From MGBC120314 sp051877855 (GTDB lineage: Bacteria; Bacillota; Clostridia; Lachnospirales; Lachnospiraceae), in contig JBJEJH010000022.1 in NCBI GenBank assembly GCA_051877855.1, positions 1 through 40,880 on the forward strand: a stretch of 40,880 bases of DNA, in the 5' to 3' direction. The notes under the pieces are model-generated. The model saw nothing but the letters and a program-made list of their open reading frames with translations, was not told the origin of the DNA and ran no database searches. Of this stretch, positions 32,866 to 40,875 are shown one piece after another; position 1 is the stretch's first letter, and the number at the start of each line of letters is the position of its first letter. The translations under genes were made by a program, and so were the position numbers.

Positions 32866-35028
32866 TTAGTTCTTTTTCCTCTTAGCAGCGAGTTCTGCAA
32901 ATACATACCAGATTGTACCTGCAATAAATACTGAAGAGTAACCACCGCAAACAATACCTACCATAATTGGAAGGGCAAATTCACGGATGGATGTTACACC
33001 CAGGATAAATAATACCAATACCATAATGAATGTGGTCAATGATGTATTAATACTACGTCCTAAGGTCTGTGTAATACTTACGTTAACAATTTCCTTACGA
33101 TCAACCTTGGTCATTACCTTCAGGTTCTCACGGATACGATCGAAGATAACGATGGTGGCATTAATGGAATAACCCACGATGGTAAGAATACATGCGATAA
33201 AGGTATTACCTAAGGAAATTCTTGCTACCGCATAGAAACCGATCACAACCAGTACATCATGGATCAAAGCAAGTACAGCGGCTCCGGCAAATGTTAAACT
33301 GCTAAAACGGAACCAGATATATAACAACATACAGATGGTTGCAATTGTAATTGCGATCACTGCATCGCTCTTCATTTCTGAACTTACGGTTGGGCTGATG
33401 TTCTCTGCGGAAATATTTTCCTCCGGAACACCAAACTGCTCCTGCATTGTAGTTGCAAATGCTTCTCTCTGCTCCAGAGTAAGCTCCGGTGTCTTAAAGA
33501 TCACATCATTGGAATCATTTACGGTCTGCTGCTGAATTTCTGTAACGCCAACAGCTTCCTGAATTGCAGGAATGATGTTCGTCTCAACATCGGCCTGATC
33601 ATGTTGCTCGTTGAATGTAACACTTGTTGTTGTACCGCCAACGAAATCTAAGCTGTAATTAAATGCGCCTTCTCCCTTAGAAGAATTCACACCCATGAAA
33701 GCAACGCCAATCAGGATCACTACCGCAGAAATAATAAAGCAAATATGCTTAACTCCTACAAAGTTCACAGTCTTGGTTTCCTTAGGAATACCGTAGAAAC
33801 CAACCTTCTTGAAACCTAATTCATATAATAAGTTCAAAATCATCTTCGTTACTACCAATGCAGTAAACATGGAAAGTAACGTACCAAGTGCAAGTGTTGA
33901 GGCAAATCCCTTAACCGTACCGGAGCCCTTAATTGCAAGAACGGCTGCTGCAATCAATGTGGTGATGTTGCCATCTAAGATTGCAGATAAAGCCTTGGAT
34001 GAACCATCCTTGATTGCGGACTGAACCGATTTGCCCTTGGCAAGTTCCTCACGGATACGGGCGAAAATGATGACATTGGCATCAACCGCCATACCAATCG
34101 AAAGGATAATACCTGCGATACCGGGTAAAGTTAAAGTAATATCATATACACTGATTAAGAACAACATAATCAATGTGTACAATGCCAAAGCCAAGCTGGC
34201 TGCAATACCAGGAACACGATATACAACGATCATGAAAAGGAACAAAATTACAAGACCGATTGCTCCGGCAACAAGACTTGTACGGATTGCATCCTGTCCA
34301 AGCTTTGCACCAACAACATTGGAACGAAGTTCTTCCAACTCTAACGGAATCGCACCGATACGAATCGTTGACGCAAGGTTCTCTGCATAGTCTAAAGACT
34401 GAAGATTGTTAATCATTACATCGCCACCGGTAATTGCTGACTCAACATGAGGAGCACTAATAATCTCGTTATTATAAATGATGTAAATGTATCTCTTTTC
34501 ATCCTCTCCTGCCATCAATCTTGTGGTGGCATCACCAAATGCGGTAGTACCATTGTCATTTAATACCAGTGAAACACAGTACTGCACATCACTGTTGCTG
34601 CTCTCACGGTAAGCCTGCGCCTCTGCGGACTTGATATCATCACCTGTGATAATAACCGTACCCTCAGTGTCCATAAAAATCAATGAACCCGGCTGACCCA
34701 GTTCTTCCAGAATAGCATTTGCATCCGTTACATCAGGGATTTCAACATTAATTCGATTATCGCCTTCCTGATATACACTCGCCTCTGTACTATAGTTTTC
34801 TACTCTCTTCTGTAATCTGTAGATCGTATCATCCAAATCCTGCTGAGATGGATTTTCTTCTACAGTACGGTATGTAATACTTACACCACCTGCAAGGTCG
34901 AGACCAAGCTTGATGTCGCTTACACTTCCGGTCTTTTCTGCACCAATACCGAATACGGCAATGTAGCCAAGTCCAGCCAAAGCAACAAGAAGAATGATCA
35001 CGCTTAAGATTTTCTTACTTGTCTTCAT
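32866..35028 (-). CDS. secDF: Fused protein translocase subunit SecDF
   Basis: A 720-residue fusion of SecD and SecF, the proton-driven accessory subunits that pull proteins out of the SecYEG channel. The SecD half has an N-terminal helix, the LGLDLAGGVSI motif near residues 42-52, the P1 periplasmic domain and helices with MAVDANVIIFARIREE. The SecF half begins near residue 430 with YSLDFVGGTTT and ends with the SINATIVIFDRIREN motif. The length is normal for the fused form. AAGGAGAAAGAGAAA precedes the start. It sits 18 bases downstream of scfB in the same direction, a neighbourhood that recurs with SCIFF genes in Clostridia. Confidence 0.97.
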   Translation of the reverse strand: MKTSKKILSVIILLVALAGLGYIAVFGIGAEKTGSVSDIKLGLDLAGGVSITYRTVEENPSQQDLDDTIYRLQKRVENYSTEASVYQEGDNRINVEIPDVTDANAILEELGQPGSLIFMDTEGTVIITGDDIKSAEAQAYRESSNSDVQYCVSLVLNDNGTTAFGDATTRLMAGEDEKRYIYIIYNNEIISAPHVESAITGGDVMINNLQSLDYAENLASTIRIGAIPLELEELRSNVVGAKLGQDAIRTSLVAGAIGLVILFLFMIVVYRVPGIAASLALALYTLIMLFLISVYDITLTLPGIAGIILSIGMAVDANVIIFARIREELAKGKSVQSAIKDGSSKALSAILDGNITTLIAAAVLAIKGSGTVKGFASTLALGTLLSMFTALVVTKMILNLLYELGFKKVGFYGIPKETKTVNFVGVKHICFIISAVVILIGVAFMGVNSSKGEGAFNYSLDFVGGTTTSVTFNEQHDQADVETNIIPAIQEAVGVTEIQQQTVNDSNDVIFKTPELTLEQREAFATTMQEQFGVPEENISAENISPTVSSEMKSDAVIAITIATICMLLYIWFRFSSLTFAGAAVLALIHDVLVVIGFYAVARISLGNTFIACILTIVGYSINATIVIFDRIRENLKVMTKVDRKEIVNVSITQTLGRSINTSLTTFIMVLVLFILGVTSIREFALPIMVGIVCGGYSSVFIAGTIWYVFAELAAKRKKN

Positions 35029-35046
35029 TTTCTCTTTCTCCTTAAA

Positions 35047-36402
35047 TTACATTTCTGCCAATGCAGCCTTAATCATGATGGCGCATTCGACACGTTTCCT
35101 CTGCATCCGGCATCCGATATCATAGGTGCCATTGATGTGCCCATTGAAGTTATATGAATTAGCAGCGCATCCGCCACTGCAGAAAAACCTTGCGAAACAA
35201 TTCTTACATTCTTCCTTGGAATATACATTACATCCACGGAATTCATCGGCAATCTCCGGATGAACAATACCCTCATCCACATTACCCATTAAGAACTTCT
35301 CTTCGCCAACAAACTGATGACATGGATAGAAATCTCCCCATGGCGTAACTGCCAGATACTCGCATCCTGATCCGCAACCGGACATCCTCTTGTAAATACA
35401 AGGGCCCCCATCAAGATCAATCATAAAGTGGAAGAAATTAAATCCTCTTCCTTCTTTCTTTCTCTTGGCAAGTTCGGCTGCCAGCTTATCATACTCCTCA
35501 AAGATCTGTGGAAGATCCTCCTCACGGATTGCATAGTCCTCCGTTGGCTTTGCAACAACAGGTTCCATGGAAATCTGTTCAAACCCTTCATCCGCCAGAC
35601 TCAGCACGTCCTTGGAGAAGTCCAGATTATGATGTGTAAATGTACCACGCACATAGTAATTGTTCTGATTACGGCTCTCTGCCACCTTCTTGAACTTTGG
35701 CATTATAATGTCATAACTACCCTTACCATTCCGTGTAGGACGCATCTTATCATGCACTTCCTTACGTCCATCCACACTCAGAACAATATTCCCCATTTCT
35801 TTATTCGCAAATTCCAGAATGTCGTCATTTAGAAGAACACCGTTGGTGGTCAGTGTAAAACGAAACTTCTTGTTATTCGCTTCCTCGATGGAACGGCCGT
35901 ACTCTACCAGCTGCTTAACCACCTCAAAATTCATGAGGGGTTCGCCGCCGAAGAAATCCACCTCCAGATTCTTTCGGGTACCGGAATTCTTAACCAGAAA
36001 ATCCAGAGCCTTCTTACCCACTTCAAAACTCATTAATGCTCTTCTTCCATGATACTCGCCTTCCTCCGCAAAACAATACCTGCAGGCAAGGTTACAATCA
36101 TGGGCAATATGCAGACACAATGCCTTAACCACCGTCTGACGGTTTTTAAATGCATCGACGTAATTTTCATAGATATCCTCTGTAAAAAGTACTCCCGCAT
36201 CCTTAAGCTCTTCGATTTCCCCGCAGGCTTCACGGATCTCAGACTCCTCATAAGTACTCTTTAAAGACTCAACAATTTCTTCAACATTTTTTTCTTCAAA
36301 TAATGGGATTACATCATACACAACATCATCAACCACATGAACCTGTCCACTGTTCACGTCAAGCACAATGTTGTACCCATTATTTTTAAACTGATGAACC
36401 AC
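35047..36402 (-). CDS. scfB: SCIFF peptide radical SAM maturase
   Basis: A radical SAM/SPASM enzyme of 451 residues that installs a thioether crosslink in the SCIFF peptide. The CxxxCxxC cluster motif for the catalytic iron-sulfur cluster is CNLACRYC (C103, C107, C110). An N-terminal peptide-binding domain starts VHQFKNNGYNIVLDVNSG. The C-terminal SPASM region is rich in cysteines (CGSGCEYLAVTPWGDFYPC, then CKNCFARFFCSGGCAAN) for auxiliary clusters. I chose the GTG at 36402, which follows AGGAGGAGAACAAAC; the upstream in-frame TTG at 36420 is part of that site. scfA lies directly upstream on the same strand. Confidence 0.97.
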   Translation of the reverse strand: MVHQFKNNGYNIVLDVNSGQVHVVDDVVYDVIPLFEEKNVEEIVESLKSTYEESEIREACGEIEELKDAGVLFTEDIYENYVDAFKNRQTVVKALCLHIAHDCNLACRYCFAEEGEYHGRRALMSFEVGKKALDFLVKNSGTRKNLEVDFFGGEPLMNFEVVKQLVEYGRSIEEANNKKFRFTLTTNGVLLNDDILEFANKEMGNIVLSVDGRKEVHDKMRPTRNGKGSYDIIMPKFKKVAESRNQNNYYVRGTFTHHNLDFSKDVLSLADEGFEQISMEPVVAKPTEDYAIREEDLPQIFEEYDKLAAELAKRKKEGRGFNFFHFMIDLDGGPCIYKRMSGCGSGCEYLAVTPWGDFYPCHQFVGEEKFLMGNVDEGIVHPEIADEFRGCNVYSKEECKNCFARFFCSGGCAANSYNFNGHINGTYDIGCRMQRKRVECAIMIKAALAEM

Positions 36403-36423
36403 GTTTGTTCTCCTCCTCAATAA

Positions 36424-36460
36424 TTAAGAGAGTGATGCAAAGACCGCAGCACTCTCTTAA
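36424..36460. other. Hairpin between scfA and scfB
   Basis: TTAAGAGAGTG and CACTCTCTTAA form an 11-bp perfect stem with a 15-base loop. It is 32 bases past the scfA stop and 22 bases before the scfB start. On the minus strand it is followed by only TTAATTATT, so it could be a partial terminator or an mRNA-stabilising structure that lets the peptide be made in excess over its enzyme. Confidence 0.8.
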
Positions 36461-36491
36461 GCTTCAACTCATTCAAACGAATAACAAACAA

Positions 36492-36638
36492 TTAGTTGTT
36501 CTTATTCTCACAGCTCTGATTTCCTACAGTACAAGATGTCTTACAAGCTGACTGACAAGATGTCTGGCACTCGCCACATCCGCCCTTCTTTAATGTATTC
36601 TTTAATACCTGGCTGTTCAGTGTCTTAATATGTTTCAT
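36492..36638 (-). CDS. scfA: SCIFF ribosomal peptide precursor (six cysteines)
   Basis: A 48-residue peptide: a leader MKHIKTLNSQVLKNTLKKGG followed by a cysteine-rich core with Cys at 21, 24, 28, 32, 36 and 43 (CGECQTSCQSAC, then KTSCTVGNQSC) and a short ENKNN tail. This is the six-cysteines-in-forty-five-residues family substrate of ScfB, which forms a thioether between a Cys and a nearby Thr. AAGGAGGCGCTAAT precedes the ATG. It is too short for most gene callers. The mature product's function is unknown. Confidence 0.97.
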   Translation of the reverse strand: MKHIKTLNSQVLKNTLKKGGCGECQTSCQSACKTSCTVGNQSCENKNN

Positions 36639-36670
36639 ATTAGCGCCTCCTTAAGTTCATAACTCCTAGT

Positions 36671-36699
36671 AGTATAACATAAAAGATGTGGCTTGAAAA
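36671..36699 (-). promoter_or_regulatory. Promoter of scfA-scfB-secDF
   Basis: -35 TTTTCA (complementary to 36694-36699), a 17-base spacer and -10 TATACT (complementary to 36671-36676), with a start near 36665, about 27 bases before the scfA ATG. Confidence 0.6.
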
Positions 36700-36712
36700 G
36701 AGATTTTTTAAT

Positions 36713-36754
36713 ATTCTTTATTCAAGATTCTTTATTCAAGATTCTTTATTCAAG
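36713..36754. repeat. Three tandem 14-bp repeats at the pepT stop
   Basis: ATTCTTTATTCAAG occurs three times exactly (36713, 36727, 36741), followed by a partial ATTCT. The third copy contains the pepT stop codon, so the repeat runs from the last codons into the 3' untranslated region. Confidence 0.9.
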
Positions 36755-37997
36755 ATTCTCTAACAAGTTCCTTAATCACATCCACCATCTTCTCCATGGA
36801 CTGAATACTGATATATTCAAACTTACCGTGAAAATTATTGCCACCGGTGGAAAGATTCGGACACAAGAGTCCCTCGTAGGATAGTCTCGCTCCATCCGTA
36901 CCACCACGAATCGGCACTACCTTGGGAATCACATCACATTTTTCAAATGCTTCCTTCGCCCGGTCCACGATATCCATCCGAGGTTCAATCTTCTCCCGCA
37001 TATTGTAATAAGAATCCTTTACTTCACATTCCACCGTTCCTTCACCGTACTTCCGGTTAAGAAAGTCTCCGATGCTTACAAATAAGTTCTTTCGCTGCTG
37101 AAATCTTTCCATGGAATGATCCCGTATAATATACTGCAGGGATGCATTCTCCTCATCCCCCTTCATGTTGCAGAGATGATAGAATCCCTCATATCCTTGT
37201 GTATGTGCCGGGATCTCACCGGCAGGCAGCATCTGATTAAATTCCATAGCAATCAGGGAGGCATTCTTCATCTTATCCTTCGCTTCTCCCGGATGAATAT
37301 TCACGCCATGGATAATCACCTTCCCCGCTGCAGCATTGAAGTTCTCGTATTCCAATTCCCCCACAGGTCCGCCATCCAGGGTATAGGCAAAATCTGCGCC
37401 AAACTTCTCAATATTAAAAAGATCTGCCCCACGTCCGATTTCCTCATCCGGTGTAAATGCAATACAGATCTTTCCATGGGGAATTCCTTCTTTCATAACC
37501 TGCTCCACCGCCGTAAGAATCTCCGCAATTCCGGCCTTATCGTCCGCTCCGAGAAGCGTGGTTCCATCGGTCACAATCAAGTCCTCACCTACGTAATTGG
37601 ATAAGTTCGGAAAATCCTTAACCCTCATCACAATGTTCTTTTCCAAATTCAACGTAATATCCGTCCCATCATACTGCTTCACCAGCAAAGGGTTCACATT
37701 GCTTCCGGAAAACGCCGGTGCAGTGTCCATATGAGAAATCAGTCCTATCGCCGGTTTGTTCTCACATCCCGCACTGGCTTCACACCATCCATACACATAG
37801 GCATTGGAATCCATATGACAGTCTTTTAACCCCATGGCCTTCATTTCCTCTACCAGAAGTTTTCCAAGCTCCTTTTGTTTTTCCGTACTGGGACAACTTT
37901 GATGATCCTCATCGGACTGGGTATCCAGAACAATATATTTATGAAATCTTTGCACAACACCGGATCCGAAGGAATCCGTCAATTTATCAGGGATCAT
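36750..37997 (-). CDS. pepT: Tripeptide aminopeptidase (peptidase T)
   Basis: PepT, an M20-family cytosolic metallopeptidase that removes the N-terminal residue from tripeptides. The two-zinc site motifs are visible: SHMDTAPAFSG, GADDKAGIAEI, and TPDEEIGRGADLF with the catalytic Glu. The C-terminal metal-binding region is VPIRGGTDGARLS. At 415 residues it has the family length. AAGGAGTTATTGAA precedes the start. A 124-bp palindromic element lies 33 bases upstream, in the 5' leader or promoter region. Confidence 0.97.
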   Translation of the reverse strand: MIPDKLTDSFGSGVVQRFHKYIVLDTQSDEDHQSCPSTEKQKELGKLLVEEMKAMGLKDCHMDSNAYVYGWCEASAGCENKPAIGLISHMDTAPAFSGSNVNPLLVKQYDGTDITLNLEKNIVMRVKDFPNLSNYVGEDLIVTDGTTLLGADDKAGIAEILTAVEQVMKEGIPHGKICIAFTPDEEIGRGADLFNIEKFGADFAYTLDGGPVGELEYENFNAAAGKVIIHGVNIHPGEAKDKMKNASLIAMEFNQMLPAGEIPAHTQGYEGFYHLCNMKGDEENASLQYIIRDHSMERFQQRKNLFVSIGDFLNRKYGEGTVECEVKDSYYNMREKIEPRMDIVDRAKEAFEKCDVIPKVVPIRGGTDGARLSYEGLLCPNLSTGGNNFHGKFEYISIQSMEKMVDVIKELVRES

Positions 37998-38029
37998 TTC
38001 AATAACTCCTTCTCAACTTTTTTACAAAC

Positions 38030-38153
38030 GTTTGTGTATAGTATTTCGTGGCACGTTTGCACTAAGAACTCGCTCGTAGCGGTACATAAGGCGCCAAAGG
38101 ACGGCGCCTAAGTACCGACGGCTCGTAATTGCCACGAAATACTATACACAAAC
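38030..38153. repeat. 124-bp palindromic element (24-bp perfect terminal inverted repeats)
   Basis: GTTTGTGTATAGTATTTCGTGGCA (38030-38053) is matched perfectly by its complement at 38130-38153. Inside, GGTAC/GTACC and GGCGCC/GGCGCC form a second stem (38081-38116) around a 7-base loop, and GCTCGTA is repeated directly at 38072 and 38121. It encodes no protein. It resembles a miniature inverted-repeat element or a structured RNA, and sits between the tRNA-Leu terminator and the pepT start. Confidence 0.9.
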
Positions 38154-38192
38154 ATTATCTTATGTAATTGATAGCTTGTAATAAATGCCAAC

Positions 38193-38220
38193 AAAAAAGG
38201 AACCCGGTAAACCGAATTCC
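38193..38220 (-). terminator. Terminator of tRNA-Leu(CAG)
   Basis: On the minus strand GGAA-CGG-loop-CCG-TTCC forms a hairpin with a small internal loop, followed by TTTTTT, directly after the tRNA. Confidence 0.85.
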
Positions 38221-38226
38221 TCTCAG

Positions 38227-38310
38227 TGCGGAAGATGGGACTTGAACCCACACTGCGTAACCGCAACTAGAACCTGAATCTAGCTCGTCTGCCAATTCCG
38301 ACACTTCCGC
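38227..38310 (-). tRNA. tRNA-Leu (anticodon CAG)
   Basis: An 84-base tRNA with acceptor GCGGAAG/CTTCCGC, an anticodon stem CTAGA/TCTAG around loop TTCAGGT (anticodon CAG, reading CUG), a long variable arm typical of Leu, and a GGTTCAAGTCC T arm. The CCA end is not encoded. Its promoter is at 38323-38351. Confidence 0.96.
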
Positions 38311-38322
38311 ATAACAAAGTAT

Positions 38323-38351
38323 ATTTTACATACAATGTGTTGGAATGTCAA
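38323..38351 (-). promoter_or_regulatory. Promoter of tRNA-Leu(CAG)
   Basis: -35 TTGACA (complementary to 38346-38351), a 17-base spacer and -10 TAAAAT (complementary to 38323-38328), 12 bases before the tRNA 5' end. Confidence 0.82.
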
Positions 38352-38380
38352 TGATTAAATTAAAAATGAGTCAAAAAATT

Positions 38381-40285
38381 TTATCCTTCTGCCGGAGCCT
38401 GGATGCAGAGAAATTCCAAAAATTCTTTTTCAGGGAGAGGTTTTGAAAAATAATATCCCTGTATGAAACTTATTCCGAGCCGGTTCATGGTTTCATACTG
38501 TTCTTTCGTTTCAATTCCTTCCGACACAATCTGAAGCTTCATTCCGTGAATCATGTGCATTGCAGCATCCATGACGTAGCGAGCCTTGTTGTTCATAAAA
38601 TATGCATTGGTCATCTCACGGTCAAATTTTACAATGGAAACCGGCATATCAACGATGTAATTCAGGTTGGATTGACCGGTTCCGAAATCATCCAGAGAGA
38701 ATTTTACACCATAATTCATGAGACATTTCATGTTATCCAGAAGGATTTTCTTCGCATTCAGCGAAGCGGATTCCGTAATCTCCAAATTGATCATGTCCGG
38801 ATTCACATGATGTTTTTCCATGATATTAATATAGGTTTCTGCCAGATGCTCATCGGCACATTGAACTACGGATAAGTTCACTTCTATATAATGAATGCCA
38901 TACTGTTTGATTCGATGCTCCTTTACAAAAAGGCATACTTTTTCAAATACAATCTCACCAAGCCTTAAGATCATGCCGGTTTTTTCGGCAATATCAATAA
39001 AACGTCCCGGCGGAATAATGTTTCCTTCTTCATCCCGGATTCGTACCAGCGCCTCGGCAGATGTAAACCGTTGTTCTTTTGTTGAAAAAATCGGCTGGTA
39101 AAAAACCTCAACCAGATCATTTTCTATAGCATTAATAATCTGTCTGCGAAGACTTTTCTCCTGATACATTTTTGCTATCATGGCGTCATCTACGGTTGTC
39201 AGTATGGTATCGAAATTGTTTTGATTCTGTTCCCATGCATAGTGAAGTAAATTGAATAAATCTTCTCCTTTGCTAAGTCCCATGGCATTAGGAATATATA
39301 AAAGATGTGGTCTCATGGAACAATGTTTCTCCTGTGGATATTCTTTTCCCAAATAGTCCTGAAGACGGGAGAGACCGTCCTGTGCACTCTTAACATCTTT
39401 CAGTATCAGAATGATTTCCTCTTCGGAATTTTTAAATGCTTTTGCTTTTGGAATCTGTAACAAAAAACCGGATAATTTTAAAAGATATGCTTCATCTTCG
39501 CTTGTTTCCATATTTTGCTCCAGAAAATGTTCCAGTAAAATTGAAATCACGAAAAAGGGTGTGCCTTCGGCATAAAGCTGGCGGATGTAAAGACCAAGTG
39601 CATTCTGGTTGAAAAGATTTGTTTTCCGGTCAATATTGGTTTCCGGATTTTCCATTTTAAGGTACATAATCATAATACCTACACATTCTGCATATCCCAC
39701 AAGCAGAAGATTCTTGTTTATAAACTGGATGACTGCAGCAATAATCCATAAAAGCATCCAGATACAGACTGCTTCCCGCCGGATCGGATTAATGTGATTT
39801 TTACAAAAAAACATAATAAGAATAATGGAAAAAAGAAAGATTACTGTAAATAGATATGTAGTTATGATGCTTGGCCCATAAGTATACAGCAGATTTTCTT
39901 CCGGTTTATAAAGATAATAAATCGGAAGGATATAGATCAGTACAATTCCGGCAAATGCCAGAATTGAAAATATCCTTGTTATAACATGGTAATACCCGGA
40001 GGAAAGATAAAGATCTTCACAGACATAGAGAAAACAGCATAGTGCCATAAAGAGTATGGACGCAGGGTAAGTCTTGCAGAGGATATTTGTCAGCCAATGC
40101 GGAAGACTATCCATATATGTGATTGCCACAATAGACAATACATCCAGTGAAATACACAGAAGGGATGCGCAGAATGTCCTTACAAATGCTTTCTCCGTAT
40201 TCAGATGTACTTTTCTCTGACGAATATAATAATAGAAAAGGACTAAAAGTAACACGATTCCACAACATTGAGTCTGTATATTCAA
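38381..40285 (-). CDS. Membrane EAL-domain cyclic-di-GMP phosphodiesterase
   Basis: A protein of about 634 residues that would hydrolyse cyclic-di-GMP. The N-terminal 210 residues contain about seven membrane helices. A degenerate GGDEF-like domain follows, where the active motif is replaced by NSEEE in FKNSEEEIILIL, so it cannot be a cyclase. The C-terminal EAL domain is intact: EAL at 411-413, NLEITES, LDDFGTGQSN and a KFDREM segment, with QGYYFSKPL near the end. The start is unusual: TTG at 40285 follows GGAGGGATTGAT. An alternative TTG at 40306 has no good site. Confidence 0.93.
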   Translation of the reverse strand: MNIQTQCCGIVLLLVLFYYYIRQRKVHLNTEKAFVRTFCASLLCISLDVLSIVAITYMDSLPHWLTNILCKTYPASILFMALCCFLYVCEDLYLSSGYYHVITRIFSILAFAGIVLIYILPIYYLYKPEENLLYTYGPSIITTYLFTVIFLFSIILIMFFCKNHINPIRREAVCIWMLLWIIAAVIQFINKNLLLVGYAECVGIMIMYLKMENPETNIDRKTNLFNQNALGLYIRQLYAEGTPFFVISILLEHFLEQNMETSEDEAYLLKLSGFLLQIPKAKAFKNSEEEIILILKDVKSAQDGLSRLQDYLGKEYPQEKHCSMRPHLLYIPNAMGLSKGEDLFNLLHYAWEQNQNNFDTILTTVDDAMIAKMYQEKSLRRQIINAIENDLVEVFYQPIFSTKEQRFTSAEALVRIRDEEGNIIPPGRFIDIAEKTGMILRLGEIVFEKVCLFVKEHRIKQYGIHYIEVNLSVVQCADEHLAETYINIMEKHHVNPDMINLEITESASLNAKKILLDNMKCLMNYGVKFSLDDFGTGQSNLNYIVDMPVSIVKFDREMTNAYFMNNKARYVMDAAMHMIHGMKLQIVSEGIETKEQYETMNRLGISFIQGYYFSKPLPEKEFLEFLCIQAPAEG

Positions 40286-40411
40286 ATCAATCCCTCCAAA
40301 TACCAAATTGTTCCTTTTGCACTAAGATCATTATATAACAGGAATTTTTATGGTGCAATTAAATCATAGAAGTTAATCTTGAAAAAATTTATATTAATTT
40401 AAATTTTTTTG

Positions 40412-40440
40412 TTGACATTTCTTTTTATTGATGATAATAT
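40412..40440 (+). promoter_or_regulatory. Promoter of tRNA-Leu(AAG)
   Basis: -35 TTGACA (40412-40417), a 17-base spacer and -10 TAATAT (40435-40440), 12 bases before the tRNA. Confidence 0.87.
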
Positions 40441-40452
40441 ACTATTTGTTGA

Positions 40453-40537
40453 GCAGTCGTGGCGGAATTGGCATACGCGCTAGACTAAGGATCTAGTCCA
40501 TATTGCTTGGGTGCGGGTTCAAGTCCCGCCGACTGCA
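40453..40537 (+). tRNA. tRNA-Leu (anticodon AAG)
   Basis: An 85-base tRNA with acceptor GCAGTCG/CGACTGC, an anticodon stem CTAGA/TCTAG around loop CTAAGGA (anticodon AAG, reading CUU), a long variable arm and a GGTTCAAGTCC T arm. CCA is not encoded. Confidence 0.96.
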
Positions 40538-40539
40538 CT

Positions 40540-40581
40540 AAAAAAGAAAACTTCAGGTGAAAACCTGAAGTTTTCTTTTTT
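40540..40581. terminator. Terminator of tRNA-Leu(AAG)
   Basis: A stem of about 18 bp (AAAAAGAAAACTTCAGGT and its complement) with a GAAA loop and a T-rich 3' arm, directly after the tRNA. Confidence 0.92.
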
Positions 40582-40582
40582 A

Positions 40583-40630
40583 GTACCGGAGCGTCCCTTG
40601 AACCCAAGGTTTTTATCTCCGCTCCGGTAC
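40583..40630. other. Structured hairpin after the tRNA terminator
   Basis: GTACCGGAGC and GCTCCGGTAC form a 10-bp perfect stem enclosing a CCTTG/CAAGG hairpin. No promoter or T run adjoins it and it is not a tRNA. The bases from 40631 to 40744 show no gene; they contain a TTATAA..TTATAA inverted repeat near 40662-40680. Confidence 0.6.
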
Positions 40631-40744
40631 GCGAAAAGCCGAGATCCACCTACTGTCTGACTTATAATATTTAGTTATAAGGGGGATACTATAGTTTGAA
40701 AGAGTGTTCGAGTTCCATTTACAAAATCAACCCCATAAAATTCT

Positions 40745-40773
40745 TTGACATATTCATTATATGGTGCTAATAT
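40745..40773 (+). promoter_or_regulatory. Strong promoter of a small RNA-like unit
   Basis: -35 TTGACA (40745-40750), a 17-base spacer and -10 TAATAT (40768-40773). The expected start near 40780 leaves no room for a protein before the terminator hairpin. Confidence 0.82.
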
Positions 40774-40779
40774 GGTTAT

Positions 40780-40875
40780 AGAAAGGGTGCTACCGATAGA
40801 CGGTTAGTCCAAGTAAATTTTGTAAGACAAAAATTGCCGCTTAGTTTACCAGACTGGGGCGGCTATTTTTGTGTC
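40780..40875 (+). ncRNA. Candidate small RNA, possibly a type I antitoxin
   Basis: A unit of about 95 bases lies between the promoter and a terminator hairpin. It contains a small ACCG-ATAGA-CGGT hairpin (40792-40804) and a larger stem with GCCGC/GCGGC flanked by AAAAAT and ATTTTT arms (40826-40875). The last stem is nearly symmetric and so could end transcripts from both strands. This arrangement resembles the antisense RNA of clostridial type I systems with a small holin-like toxin, whose convergent toxin gene would lie to the right of the window. That identification is inference. Confidence 0.5.

Noticed and set aside
40583..40630. A tRNA or tRNA remnant, suggested by GGTTCAA on the minus strand
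   Set aside because: The GGTTCAA lies in a 5-bp stem with a 4-base loop, and there is no D arm or anticodon arm.
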